From positions 5,828,001-5,892,000 of the forward strand of contig CM048847.1 in assembly GCA_026545225.1 (NCBI GenBank): 64,000 bases of DNA, written 5' to 3'. Both the position numbers and the translations under genes were made by a program. Source of the DNA: Cornus controversa. Lineage: Eukaryota > Streptophyta > Magnoliopsida > Cornales > Cornaceae. Positions 35,006 to 47,887 of this stretch are shown one piece after another. Under the pieces are notes generated by a model. That model was not told where the DNA came from, did no database searches, and worked only from the letters and a program-made list of their open reading frames with translations. Each line of letters begins with the position of its first letter. The first letter of the stretch is position 1.

Positions 35006-36198
35006 CGTATAGCACATAGCATATAACATATAACATGTTAATCAAATAAACACATACCATACATGATATAAAATATAATGCATCAAATCAAATCAAAACC
35101 CTAGCCCTCAGGCTAACACTAGGAAAATACCCCTGACCATACACGGTCCCGGTACTTCCTCTGCCTGAGCAAGTGTGAAAACACTGCCCATTCCCCCTAG
35201 TACACACATATACTAGAACACAAAATCTAGAGTGGTTCAAACCAACCTACTCTCATCCTCTGTACTCGTTGGTAAACACCTACCAATCTATTCACATTTG
35301 TAGTCTTAGGTAGCAACCTTGACTATCAGTACCAATCACTTTCAGTGATGTATCCCTACTATTGGGAATTTTTTATCCATCATCATCCGGATGAAACAAC
35401 TCAACATCTACAAGAGCCAGTGTATTGTAAGAGAAGCGCTAATCCAAGAAAAATGTCTAGCTAGGCCACTTTTCTTGGTTAGCCCAACTTCGGCAATATG
35501 CCTTCCTTGTATCCCATCTCAGTCTCAATTGCCAACCCCGGCAAAACACTTACCAACAACACATCATAAGTCCCTAAGTATCTCTAAGGACTTAAACACT
35601 CGCAATATCCCTTGCGGTATCTCTTCATTGCTCACTAACAGGACTTAATCATTAAGCCAAAATCTAAACTCAACCAACTTTGAGAGTATTACCAAATGAG
35701 ATCTGTTTCACACCTCAACACTTTGATCTTTCATTAGGATTGCTTACACCGAGCAAGTCATTCCACTATCATCCATAGGTAATCAAACCTATCATCTAGA
35801 CAACTATCAACCATTGCCTATCTCCAAATCAACACGTGATTTGACCCCTTCCTTTCGTCCTTAGGTATTCGAACCTACGACTTTGATACCCTAGGTTTTT
35901 CAAACCTAATGCTTTAACAGCAATCCAGAGTTCCTCAAATCCTCCACCCTTACCCGTCACCCCTAGGTATTCCAACCTAGTGCTCTAATAGATACCATTC
36001 TGGCATCAGGTACATAATCCAATATTCTCAAACCATACACGTGATATGTCCATTCCCTTCGTCCCTAGGTATTCCAACCTAGAGCTCTGATACCATGCTG
36101 TTGGTATCAGACACTTGATCTAATCGTCACAATCCCAACGTAATCTGACCATCACCCGTCGTCTCTAAGAATTCTGACCTAGATCTCTGATACCATTC
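35006..36198 (-). other. Internal region of D, primer-site-proximal piece
   Basis: Non-coding; aligns with 7630-8720 of B. The last 350 bases hold leader repeats (CCTAGGTATTCNAACCTA) with primer-site-like 12-mers at 36084-36095 and near 35978, besides the true site at 36184-36195. Confidence 0.75.
36184..36195 (-). promoter_or_regulatory. Primer binding site of D (tRNA-iMet)
   Basis: Minus-strand TGGTATCAGAGA, three bases from the LTR; a better match (TGGTATCAGAGC) lies 100 bases further in (36095-36084). Confidence 0.75.
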
Positions 36199-37128
36199 TG
36201 TCACGCCCTGATCATACAATCTCAATTTCCTATTATTTTCACGAAAATTGGGCATGAACCATTCTAAAAAATCAGATCCTGGCAAGTTATACCTGCTTTC
36301 AATTCAAATGGACACTTCTGGGCACGTGTCCCCCCCCCCCTCCAGCATTTATATCTAACAATAAAAATGGACACTTTTGGGCTCGTGTCCCCCTAGCATT
36401 TCTACAACATGCATAATATAATCCAAAATTATACATGTCTCAGTCCTTGAAAGTCCGTATTATATACATACATCACATGAATAAAATACAACTGAAGGAA
36501 CTGAATCAACATAATCGCTCCATACAATTAATCCAAATGTAATGAGTCTATCTAAAATCCTGAACATAAGTCAGATTCTAAGGAGTCTAAACACAACCTC
36601 TACAACTGGTGTTGTCAGTCACCTAACTAACTCCATACTCAGCAATACCTGCAAAACCTGGGAGGGGGTGAGCTCAAAGGCCCAACAAGATATGTAGAAC
36701 CATACTATCATCGCAGCAGCAGGTCGATCCTCACATATTCTCAAAAATATACATGCACTTAAATATATCACAATATTTAAAGTCATGCCCCTCCGAGCAT
36801 ACATGAACCAACAATGCATATGGCAGTTCTAGCACTTATGAACATACAAAATTCACTCCACATGACTTATGAAAATCATTTACAACATGCTCAAGAGCAA
36901 TACACATCCAACATCATTATGTATAGAAAATATATATGAATAGAAGCATTTACATGAACAATGTGAATCAAATACCACCTCACCTACTCAACAAGATCCA
37001 CTGAATCATGCATAAATGCACATGAAATCGCTATATGTCTACATGACATGTATAGGTGCTTTTTACCCATAAACAATCATGTTTTTCAAATCATGCGTGA
37101 TGCTTTCCATCTCAATGCATATACATAG

Positions 37129-37170
<42 letters not shown>

Positions 37171-37801
37171 AATTGACAGTCACATTTCGTATATATAACT
37201 CACCCACAAATTCTCGGAAATCAATTCAATGGAGACTAGCTTATCACACCATCCATAGTAAGGGTCTCTTCGGCACACAAACTCTGCTTGTGCTTTATCG
37301 GGTTACTAACCCGAAGGGAGCACCTCCTCTTGGCCAAGTTTTGTGTCTTTCACCCTAGGGACCATTCTCTCATCTTAATTCTCAATGTTGTCACACCCCA
37401 AAAACTTGCTTTTCAAATAGTGCACATAATCACATCAATGCACTTACCCACACCATGAATGCATTTTTGTCAAATCAATGCATTTTCCTTTCACCTCAAG
37501 ATTGTCACAATGTCATCACACTCATATCATGGAAGTCATCATGCTTATGTATTTTTCAAGAAGGTCACATCTTTCATGCATAAATCTATAAACATCACAT
37601 TTTCACGTTTTCACCAATGAACACATTTTTCACCGAAATCATTCATAGTCACATTTGCACATACACAACATATATATATATCACCTCCTACATATAATTA
37701 CATATATACGTATATTAGCATAAATATAATCATGCTTTCATTCCAATCATGCATTTACTACGAGCAACCAACATGCATTCTTACAACCATATGCAATCAC
37801 G

Positions 37802-37848
<47 letters not shown>

Positions 37849-40015
37849 TGTCACCCACATAGGTAGTGAAACATACATAACCCTTCACACATTTCATGCT
37901 TTTACAATGCCCTTCTATGCTATAATCAATTTAGCATGCATTTCTACTACTACACCAAATAAAAAATCACATATATATTTACGTATACTCAACTCATGGA
38001 TAAGAATCATATATGCATGCAAGGCAACATCTAGCTAAATATACATATATAATTTAGCATACTTCACATGGCTCAACGCGTAAATATGCATATAACAATG
38101 CAATTCGGCATCTACATTTAACAATATTCTCATCCCCCAAGCCCACATATATATATATATATATCCTCACATCCCACGTATATATATATATATATCCACC
38201 TTTGTATATATATGTACACATATATATATGCAAATGCCACATATGACCAAATTAAGAACATATGTAAAATTAATCAACATAGTCAAAATATACATAGAGA
38301 TAGAGGCAATAATCAACTTGCCTTAGGTCCCGCCTTTACTGTGCCCGCGCCTGCAAAGTGGCCTACTTCCATGCTTGGTCCAGTCCTGTGTCGAAGTCCA
38401 CACGAACAATTCCATGAACCACTTCATCTCTTTTTGTTTCCATGCTTGGTCCAACCCACGTCTTAGTTCCAATCTAGTCTGGCTCCATTTCAAATCTAAA
38501 GCCCAATTGATCTCAAGGAAACCCAATATGGCAGCCCACTTTAATTTAAAATTTGAGGCCCAAACTACTCGCCTAGGCCCAACCCACAAACAATTCCCAT
38601 GGTTGTCTCTCTCAACCAATACTCACCATATACCTTCAAAATCCATACATATACATATTTATATATGTATATATACATATCACATTCACTACAAAACCAA
38701 GCTGCCAAATTCACGACCCTCATCTCCAAAGCCACAACCAAAGACTAGCTAAACGCCACAAAACAGGCTGTCCAACAGCCGTGAGAATGCCACCATCTAT
38801 CACTTCAAGTCACCATTATCAAAACCAAATGTAACCCACAAACCAGCCATGATAAGCCCTACAAACTTGAGCTTAAGTAGCCCCTAATCGAGCCATCATC
38901 TTGCTGCCAAACAGTCCAAAACCAGCCCCTATTTCGCTGCCGTTGGACCACCTTCGACACAGCCATCAACAACCTTCAATACTCCACCATATCACCATTG
39001 AAATCGGCTATGATAGGCTATGGTCCAGCCGTGAACCCAGCCAAGAAGCCAACCTCTGCCGCTGTCCACCACAGTCAGCATAACCAACCCACACGGCCAG
39101 CCCACGATGGCCACACCGAGACCACCCAAACAGGCCATTCCCGGCCACTACCACAGAACCCACCTGTTGAAGCAACACCAAAAATCCAAAGGCTTCAACC
39201 CATTCAACTTGAAGACCCATAGTCGAACCCAAATCCACCATGAATAACCTTAAAATCGAACCCACCTGGAATAACCCATCAGCCGAAACCCATCTCTTCC
39301 TCATAACCGTCACGACCGTGAGAACCACCGTCGGGATCATCGCCGATTGAACCTTCCACTGAGCTAGGGAATTCAACCCAGTAGCGAATAGCTTGGTCGA
39401 ATTGAGCCGCCACGCAACGCCGGACAACACCACCGTGGGCAACCACGGCTGCCGTCGACGCCTCTGTCTGAAACGGCCCCCACCACCGCTGCTAGGACCA
39501 CAGGAACCTATCCCCTCTTTATCGCCCTCGGTTTGTCTCTCTTCTCCCGATCTCGGCTTCTCTCTCTCCCCGATTTCTCTCTCCTTTTCCCTTTCTTTTC
39601 TTCTTCCTTTTCTTCTTTTCTTTCTTTTCTTTTCTTTTCTTTTCTTTTCTTTCTTTTCTTTTCTTTTCTTTTCTTTTCTTTTCTTTTCTTTTTCTTTCTC
39701 AGCTGATTCATTCTCCTCCTTTCATTTCTTATCCTCTTTCTTGTTTTCTTATACACCACATATACACATATACTTGTAATCATGCATGTGCACCCACATT
39801 TCTTTATAATTGCATATAAGCCCACCATATATTTATAATTAAATATAAATATAGGCACCATGTATATATATATAGATATATATATACATATACATACACC
39901 TTCCACTTGTACAAAAATCTCTATATCCACACTTTTCTGAATCTTAATTAATCCAAAAAAATTTAATCCGGTCAAAATTCACCCGGAACCGGTCAAAATA
40001 ATTCCGGTCCATACA
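36199..40015 (-). repeat. 5' LTR of D
   Basis: A 3817-base LTR, nearly collinear with 17348-21172. Ends TGTCACGCCC (left) and GGTCCATACA (right). It has the same hairpin (37300), TA repeats and pyrimidine tract (39590-39690) as its partner. Confidence 0.9.
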
Positions 40016-40103
40016 TAAAGTCTAAATCCTCACATGAATCTAACCCTCTTAATTCACACATGATGTAGCCATCACCCGTTGCCCCTAGGTATTCTAGCTT
40101 AGA

Positions 40104-40328
40104 GCTCTAATACCATTCTGTAATGCCCCGATTCCCCGACTCCTGAGAAACCGGAGGTTAACACGTCCATTAGTCCCAATGGACCCTTTTTACCCTCTAT
40201 AAAGTACCATACTCTGATACCATTCTGTAGCACCCCAATCCCCCGACTCTCGAGAAACCGAAGGTTAACCCATCCATTAGTCCCAATGGACCCTTTTACC
40301 CTCTATAAAGTACCATGCTCTGATACCA
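40104..40328 (-). repeat. Tandem primer-site/LTR-end units
   Basis: Three GCTCTGATACCA-like motifs (plus strand) at 40104-40115, 40211-40222 and 40317-40328, each followed on plus by an LTR end (TGTAATGCCCC at 40119, TGTAGCACCCC at 40226, TGTTATCACGCC at 40329). Periods are 107 and 103 bases. Confidence 0.85.
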
Positions 40329-40639
40329 TGTTATCACGCCCTGGTTTTCATCTCCTAGAAAATCAGAAGTGACTTAAACTAATCATCCAATATTTCTTAA
40401 ATTAAATGCGGACACTTTCAAACATACGTCATTGCATTGACGTGTACACATCTATACCCCTTACAATGGGACTATAGACATAACAACCAAGTCTCGGAGA
40501 TTAACTCTATATTTGAGTGGAATTTGAACTTAAAACTTACACCATTAGAAAGAGGGTTCAAAAAGAATCAATTTCAAAAAAAGAATTACTTGAATCGGGT
40601 TTGGAACAACCAAGTTATGCCTAATTCAAAATTTTGAAA

Positions 40640-40975
40640 ATCTAGAGCAGTAAGATAGTCTTCTGTCTTACCCTTCCAGAAAAGCCCAAAAACAAACAGT
40701 CGACTTTCTTTTCCTCCCAGAAAGTAAAAAGCGCTGATTTCCAAAAAATGAGGTTTCTAGAGCAGCAAGATAGTCTTTTGTCCCAACAAGGAAAGTCGAC
40801 TATCTTTCCCTCCCAGAAAATGTAAAATGTTGATTTTTCAAAAAAAGAGATTTCTAAAGCAGCAAGATAGTCTTCTATCCCAAAAGGGAAAGTCGACTAT
40901 TTTGCCTTCCCAGAAAGCTCTTAAAGCTGTTGGACAAAAAAGTCAACTTCTTTGAAAGAAAAAGTCGACTATCTT
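40640..40975 (-). repeat. GTCGACT minisatellite in the LTR of F
   Basis: About three units of roughly 115 bases with AGAGCAGCAAGATAGTCTT, TCCCAGAAA and AAAGTCGACTATC. The palindrome GTCGAC recurs in each unit. It occupies the same part of the LTR as the TCGA palindromes in A. Confidence 0.8.
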
Positions 40976-41786
40976 CACCTGGGAACCTCTTTTTAGTCTC
41001 TTTTGTCTCCAAACTAGCTCTAAACCCATACATAAACATATCCAAACATCCACAATTATAGTCTCATCATCTGAATCATACTTCAAACATAATGTTTTTC
41101 AACAACACAATCAAATTCCTCCCCTTTATACCACATATCCATTCCATTTCATTCCCAACCCATTTACTTGAGAAAAGTCCATACATAAAGTTATGACATA
41201 AGAATAGATCACAACTTTACATTCCATAAATTAAGTTTGGTCCAAGAATAAACCACAATACATATGGATTCCAAGTTTATAGTCATTACAAGGATTTCAT
41301 GCATAAGGTCCAAAAATGCTAAAAAAATCCAACCATGACTACAAATTCATAATCAACATGCTACAAGCCGGCATGGATAACCAAATATACAATATTTAAA
41401 ATATATAAAAAATGCTACCAAAGTCCCGCTTAAACATTCAAGTCCCATCCGTCATCGGTGCCTTATCTGTAAAAGAGTTTAGAATAAAGGGGTGAGCACC
41501 ACTGCGGCTCAGTAGAGGTACCCCAACCCACCTAAGTGCCGACCTGACACGACCTACATGGATGCATGTCACAACATTTCACATATCATTCAACATACAT
41601 CATGTCCACTCACAACAATGACCATATATATAGATTCATTAAATACATATCATGCTTCATAATTCAAAATGAAGGCTATAATCATATGATTCTCTCTCTC
41701 TCGGACTCAACCCAATATCCTAACATGATTCTTGACCAAATCATGCAACCGAGACACTTCCCACACAATTACAAAATCCATCACCG

Positions 41787-41990
41787 AGTATTCTCTACTC
41801 CGAGGTGATTGGACTATTGAGGAATCCCCCACCGAGTATTCTCTACTCCTAGGTGATCGGACCGTTTCAAAGTCTATCACCGAGTATTCTCTACTCCGAG
41901 GTGATTAGATTTATTTCAGATTTCATCACCGAGTATTCTTTACTCCGAGGTGATCGAACCATCACCGAGTATTCGGTACTCCAAGGTGAT
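41787..41990 (-). repeat. Tandem hairpin array in the LTR of F
   Basis: About five units with core GAGTATTCTCTACTC flanked by CACC and GGTG; homologous to the array at 3438-3733 in A. Confidence 0.82.
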
Positions 41991-42145
41991 TGAACAAGTT
42001 ACTCAACCACTCTCTCTCCCATTTACCTCACAACGGCCCTATACATGCATTTCAAACACATATGGATCAAGCACTTATATTTCATGCTTCACAATACATG
42101 AGCTAGCTATATAGGAACATAATATGCATTTTACATTCCTCAACC

Positions 42146-42186
<41 letters not shown>

Positions 42187-43184
42187 CTATATATGCAAAC
42201 ACTAGCACAATTAGCATATGCCCACAAAACTTCACTTAACCACATTTTAGCCATGCTTCACTAATACACACATTTTTTATATAAGAATAGAATGTATTTA
42301 ACTCACTCAACAACACATAATACATACATGTTCAACATAACACATTTTCACATATGTGCACAAAATCTAGCATCTATGCATACATTCTAATATCTCACAC
42401 ATTCACCCTTTATACTGTATATATAACCATATACATATCTATTGCACAATAGAGACTAAAGAGAGTAGAAGAACACCCCATCCCACTCCTCTTACCACTC
42501 TAAATCATGCAATACACACCTTAGCTCTCACCACTTCACCCAAAACCCTAGAATCAACAAATAAATGAGAAGGAGAACCCTTACCTCAAAATCCAAGCTT
42601 AGAAGTGGAAGACCCAAAGTTCACCAAGCTTCAAACTTCTCCAATGGCTACTTTCCACCGATCAAAACGAAGAGGAGAGTGAGGGGAACAACTTTTGATC
42701 TTGGCTTTACCCTCAAATCTCACTTCTTGGCCCTCAAAACTTAGAGAGAAGAAGAGAAGAGAAACTTGTAGAGAGAGAAAGTAGGAGCCGCCCAAGAGAG
42801 AGAGAGAAGTCAAAATCTAATTTTTTTCCTCTTTACACATACATATATCTATATAATACATATATTTGCTCCTTTGCAACTAAACCCTCTATCTTTCCCT
42901 CATTTGCTCTTTGTTATGGGCCATTTGTACTTATTCGCAAACTAGCCTTTCCTCATTTGCCAAAACTTCACTTATACCCTTAAACTTACATCCATACCCC
43001 CACACCACTCTTTAGAGTCCGTAGTTATTTTTCTGAGTTACCCAAACCCATTTTGGTCCCATAACCGTAACCGAAAATACAAAAAGATCATTTAATTCCA
43101 CTAAGCATGTCACTAAACAATTAATCATGCTTAAAATTTACTTAACTTTTAATCATAATTCGAAAAAAAATTTGAGTCGTTACA

Positions 43185-43877
43185 AACACCGTCTGGAATC
43201 CCTGCCAAAATCTCGAAGTGAACCGTGAATCCCTATCTGACACAATGGATACTGGGACCCCATGTAATCTCACAATATGCTCAACATATTGTTTGCTAAG
43301 TCTCGTCACATCATCATTCAATCTCATAGGCAAGAAGTGAGCTATTTTGGTTAATCTATCCTCAACAACCCAAACTGTATCATTGCCCTTGTTCGATCTC
43401 AGAAGACTCATAACAAAATCCATGGTGATATGTTCCCATTTCCATTCTGACACTGGTAATGGTTGCAACAATCCAGCCGGCTTTTGATGTTCCACCTTCA
43501 CTTGCTGACAAGTGAGACATCTCGCTACAAACTGTGCCACATCTTTCTTCATACCTTGGCACCAATATTGGCGCCTCACATTGTGATACATTTTGGTACC
43601 ACCAGGATGAACTGCAAAATGAGAATGATGAAATTCCCGCAATATGTCATCACGACAATCCAAAGGAACTGTCATCAACCCTCTGAATCGTAGACCCCCA
43701 TCTGAATGCAAGGTCTAGCCCGCTACTATAGTACCACCATCGATCTATGAGCGAATAGACTCTAACTCACGATCTTTCTTCTGTGCCTCAATCACCTTAC
43801 TCACAAGCATTGGTTGAGCTACTAGGCTAAACAACATAGCTGGCTCACTATCATCACTAAAATATAATCCCAACATG
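43185..43877 (-). pseudogene. Element H: Gypsy RNase H-integrase linker and integrase N-terminal part (fossil)
   Basis: Minus-strand coding similar to A residues 240-470: linker, integrase zinc-binding region (HHSHFAVHPGG..CLTCQQ), then the core with MDFVMSL and SDRDSRFTSRFW. It stops at 43185 where F is inserted, and begins at 43877 at a junction with truncated LTR M. The pol type is the Tekay-like type of A. Broken and partial; the other parts are not visible in the window. Confidence 0.85.
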
Positions 43878-45820
43878 TCTAGTTTCTAACCTAACTTAAA
43901 TCATCTAAAAATACCAACCAAAACTTGAGTTATACTCAAATCAATGGGTGTAGGTTAGATTTCCAACCCTTGCACCAAAACATACATATCTTTCTCAATT
44001 TAAATCGAAACAAGGCCCATGACCTATCAAAATGAAGCTAACACAATTATCTTTCCATAAACATATATAATGTACAAAAATCATAAGTCAAAAATCACAT
44101 ACACCAAAAATCATATTTGAGTGCATGAAACCGTGGAGCATGAATGATACATGTTCTCAGAATACAAATGGTCTTTACATATTCATCTCGTGCATTTGGT
44201 CCACAATCCGGACATGTATTCCAATAAAATAACATAAAGTCTTTAAAAGGACCAAAACCACTCCACGCCAATGTACTATTAGGGAGACTCCATCACCTCC
44301 TTTCCATTTCCTGAAAAATTGTTAATCCTCATGGGATGAGCAACCACAAGCTCAGTAGAAACGTTTAAAATATAATTCCACCAATTCTGTGAATACCACG
44401 TAACCTTACATTTGCATTTAACATATTAAAAATTTATGCACATAACACAACCATATCACAAACAAGGTAGAATGCAACATGATATGCACAACTCCCTCAT
44501 CCTTCCCACATATTGGTCTCCAATTCCTATGGACAACCAATCCCACCTATAGAGGGTTACCTTTACCGGAATACCTCTTAAGGGTTACCTTTACCGGAAT
44601 ACCTCACTACACATCAATCCATGAGGGTACCTTGACCGGAATACCTCACGAGGGTTACCTTTATAGGAATACCTCATCGTTTTACCGAATGGATTCCACC
44701 GTTCACATAGCTTACCTCCCTCATCATACCAATGAAGATGAACTCCACAATTTTATCAAATGTACATTCATAATTTGCAACCAATAAGGCATCTAACAAT
44801 CACACTTAAACAATTTCCCATTTAGGCATCATCTGCATTTACAATGAACATGCTTCACACCTCTACATTTCACACAACCACACATCCTTCACAATGTTTT
44901 TAGAGCAATTTATCAAATACACGAAAGTCACCCTCACAATTATACATGAATCCACCAACATAATTTCACAAATTAATCCCAACATGCTCATAAATTTCTC
45001 TAAGTCATTTATAAACATACAATCATATCAACCAACATTATTAGCACATTTGATGATATAAAATAGCATGCTTGAACATTGAGGAACACACATTTACTCC
45101 GCATAACCAATTGGTTGTCATGGATAACCAATATACTCACAAGAATCCCGGATTTTATGAGTTAAACATCCCTACCTCAAATTGGAAGAGCTTCCAATTG
45201 AATTTCCCCAAATCTCACCCAAAAGATCAACCTTCTCCAAAAAATGATTTTGGACCAATCAATCTCAAGCTCTCAACGCGTAGGTCATTTCTTCCTTCTT
45301 CGACAAACTCAAATTCTCACCCGAAGCCCCTCAAAATTCATGAAGAAAGGAAGAAGATGAAGATGCTATGTATATATATGTATAGATGCTTACACGGCTG
45401 CTAGAACAAGGGAGTGAGAATGGCTGAGTTCTCATTGGCTATTTATAGCCAAAATGACTTACTCATAATTACAAGTATGCCATCACCTTTTCACTAAACT
45501 TTCCTGGGCTCATTTTTAGAGTTTCATAACTTTGATTGACATGAAATCGATTCCGTTGCGTATAAAATATTTTATTTAAGCTACTCTCAAAATTTGAGGT
45601 CATTTCGAGACTTTAGAATTTTCTGGGCCCACGCCCCTAGGTTAACCGGACCCGAAAAAATCAACCTTTGTCAAACGCTCTGAAAACTTCTCCAAACCTT
45701 AAATAAGTTATCTAAACATGCATTTGACATTTAAAACACATATACAATCATTTAATGTCTTAATATGACAATTAAATAGAAATTTAAGAAAATCGGCGAA
45801 AAATGGTCACGGTCCTTACA
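43878..45820 (-). repeat. Element M: truncated Tekay-type LTR
   Basis: Starts on minus at 45820 with TGTAAGGACCGTGACC, like the LTR of A, and runs to 43878 without an LTR end. It carries a tandem array (44545-44675) and, near 44375-44290, a version of the TACTGAGC..GCTCATCCC..CAGG block. The ORF at 45072-45404 has no recognisable motif. It was inserted into N (the next base 45821 is mid-LTR of N); its 3' end was lost, probably by deletion joining it to H. Confidence 0.75.
44545..44675 (-). repeat. Tandem array in the LTR of M
   Basis: About four units of GGGTTACCTTTACCGGAATA followed by CCTC, the counterpart of the hairpin arrays in A and F but with a different sequence. Confidence 0.8.
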
Positions 45821-46872
45821 CATGACCACCGTATTCCACCACATCTCAGCCCACCGAAGCTGCCACTAGCCAGCACCTACAGCCGAGCCAACCACCAACC
45901 AGTCGAGAGACCCACCATTTCATCCTTTAGTCGAACCACCTTAGACCACCATTCCAGTTGTTGAACCCAAGTCCACCATGAATAACCATCCTCAAGTCAC
46001 ACCAAACACAACCCATAACAACCGAGTACCTAGCTCGTGGAACCACCTTGTTGCCGCCATTCATGGCCGTACCCAGCTACGGCACAACAACCTTGCTCCA
46101 TTTTTAGCGTCAACAAACTCACCGCCATTGAAGACCCATTGCTAGGAACCTCCAAGCTCACCAAAACTGTGACCCTCTTTCCCTTCCTCCGCCGAACCAC
46201 CTCACAACCGCAGTCGGAGCTCACCAAAATAGACCCAACACAGTCTGAGCATCATCACTTTCATCCTCTCAGTTTCTCTCTCTAGAAACACTCTCTCTCT
46301 AGACTTCACTCTTTCTCTCTCTACTTTCTTCTATTTCTCTCTCTCAAGCTCTCGATCTCTCTTCTTCTTCTTTCCTTTTCTTCTTTTCTTTTTTTCTTTT
46401 TTCTCTCAGCAGAACCACTCACTTGGTCTCTTTTTTTTATTTTGAATCATCATTCTTTCCTTCTGCTGTACACCACTCATTCACACCAACCAAAAATTGG
46501 TCCACATGTTCTATATATACTTATATACATACACAAAATACCCACATGTACATAAATACATCTCTCTCTACACATGCATAACTACATACACGTATTTCCA
46601 TATATTATAACTACATACTAATATATCCACTATACATATATATATATATATACACTCTCCATGATATATATATAATCTCATTTCTATATATATACCTACA
46701 TCCTCTAGCTATATATACATAAATTCATATATGTATATACACACACCATCTATCTATATATATATATATATATATATATATCCACACATATTTAAAATTA
46801 ATTAATTAAAAAGAAAGAAACCCGATCTAAATTTTTTTTTCGAAACCGGTCAAAAATAACCCGGTCCTTACA
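45821..46872 (-). repeat. Element N: 5' portion of a D/B-family LTR
   Basis: Minus strand from 46872 (TGTAAGGACC): TA-rich DNA, purine tract (complement of 46330-46410), then GC-rich sequence, stopping at M. No primer or polypurine tract is next to it. It was inserted into the C-type LTR O at GTGCCATTTTC. Confidence 0.78.
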
Positions 46873-47887
46873 GGTGCCATTTTCTTATGCGCACTTGCCA
46901 CTTTCGGAGGCCAGGTGTCCTGTGTGTGTTTTCTTCACAAAGATAAAGGGGATAAAAGGAGAAAACTAGGTATTCTGGAGGGGAGAAACATAGGGAGAGA
47001 TATACAAAGGTGATTCGTGACGATACGGGCAAGAAGATGGCGATTTCATCATTGTTCAAGCCTGGACCTTCGATCATGAGTGGCTAAACACCATTCCGAG
47101 GAAGTGATGTAACCCTAACCTGTATTTCAATGTTTTAATTTGTATATTAATTTGGGAATGATTTAATTAGTGCATTGATTGTATAACCAAGACATAAACA
47201 ACAGCTGTACTGTTTGTTTGAATTTTAATAGATTATTTCATTGCATATTTATTCTTATTCTTGTTCTTGTAGAATGAATTCAAATTTGCAATGATTAGGG
47301 CTTGGTTCTTTTCAACTTCTGTGATTTTGTTAAGACTAGTTATACAATAGTTTTTATATATCATTCAATTTAGAATTTTGATAATTCATACTAAGCGAAG
47401 ATGGGCTATTATATCATTAGTTAGTCAGATGTATAGGCCATGCTAAGTGAAGATGAGTTATGCTTAATTGAATGTTGAACGAATCCTCTTCATATAATTG
47501 AATTGGGGCTTGTACCCATTCTTTTCTGAATGCATAGATTAAACATTCCAAATTAGTACAATTGTCATTGTCAGAAGGTTAGCGGGGAAGTCAATTGCCA
47601 GGACCCTCTCTCCATAGTCTATCATTTATTTATGTTATTATTTCATGTTATTTAATTTCAACACCTTAGAATTAAAAAAACAAAACAAATTCCCTTTGAA
47701 TTAAAATAGACAAGATCTTGATAGCTTAACAACAAAACTAACGCAGTCTCTGTGGGTTCGACCCCTACTCATCCCTTTACTAATTTTAGTAGAGTATTTG
47801 TAGGTTTTTATAAATTCTCTTTTGTCGAAGTGTAAAACAACAACGACACTAATATATAATATTTTATCGTGTTTTGCACATCGAACA
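46873..47887 (+). repeat. Element O: 3' portion of a C-type LTR
   Basis: About 1.0 kb, more diverged from LTR1 than the LTRs of C are from one another, ending CACATCGAACA. No primer site follows, so it is a solo or 3' LTR. Its left part is missing beyond N. Confidence 0.82.

Larger units (their letters stand above)
17348..40015 (-). mobile_element. Element D: non-coding long-LTR element with two nested insertions
   Basis: Minus strand: 5' LTR 40015-36199, primer site 36195-36184, internal 36198-21173, 3' LTR 21172-17348. Flanking pentamers TAAGG (17343-17347) and TAAAG (40016-40020) are probably the target duplication with one change. The internal region is non-coding and was split by solo LTR L1 and by composite element C. 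Without these the element would be about 10 kb. The LTRs differ at about 5 of 240 bases compared by eye (19681-19920 against 38501-38740), near 2%, so it is a recent insertion. It lies in the leader of F. Confidence 0.88.
14093..43184 (-). mobile_element. Element F: Ty3/Gypsy element (gag-protease part), host of G, D and K
   Basis: Minus strand. The 5' LTR is 43184-40119, followed by primer site and leader (40115-40016), then the insertion D, then leader 17347-17186, gag and protease 17185-15626, the insertion G, a few codons at 14114-14093, then insertion K. The remaining pol and 3' LTR lie off the window to the left. The gag-protease part is broken by several breaks. The end structure (iMet primer site, GGGGCATTACA end) is that of A's relatives. 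F is inserted in the integrase region of H at 43185. Confidence 0.8.
40119..43184 (-). repeat. 5' LTR of F with two extra primer-site/LTR-end units
   Basis: Read 43184 to 40119: start TGTAACGACTC, hairpin array (41990-41787), the block TACTGAGCC (41514-41506), GCTCACCCC (41497-41489), TTTTACAG (41474-41467), a GTCGACT-bearing minisatellite (40975-40640), and a first LTR end at 40329. Two further units follow, each a primer-site-like 12-mer plus about 90 bases and an LTR end (40226 and 40119). The leader then continues from 40115. It shares its terminal sequence with A, so F and A are related lineages. Confidence 0.82.

Noticed and set aside
45072-45404. 110-residue ORF in LTR M
   Set aside because: Within an LTR, no family resemblance and no counterpart in related LTRs.
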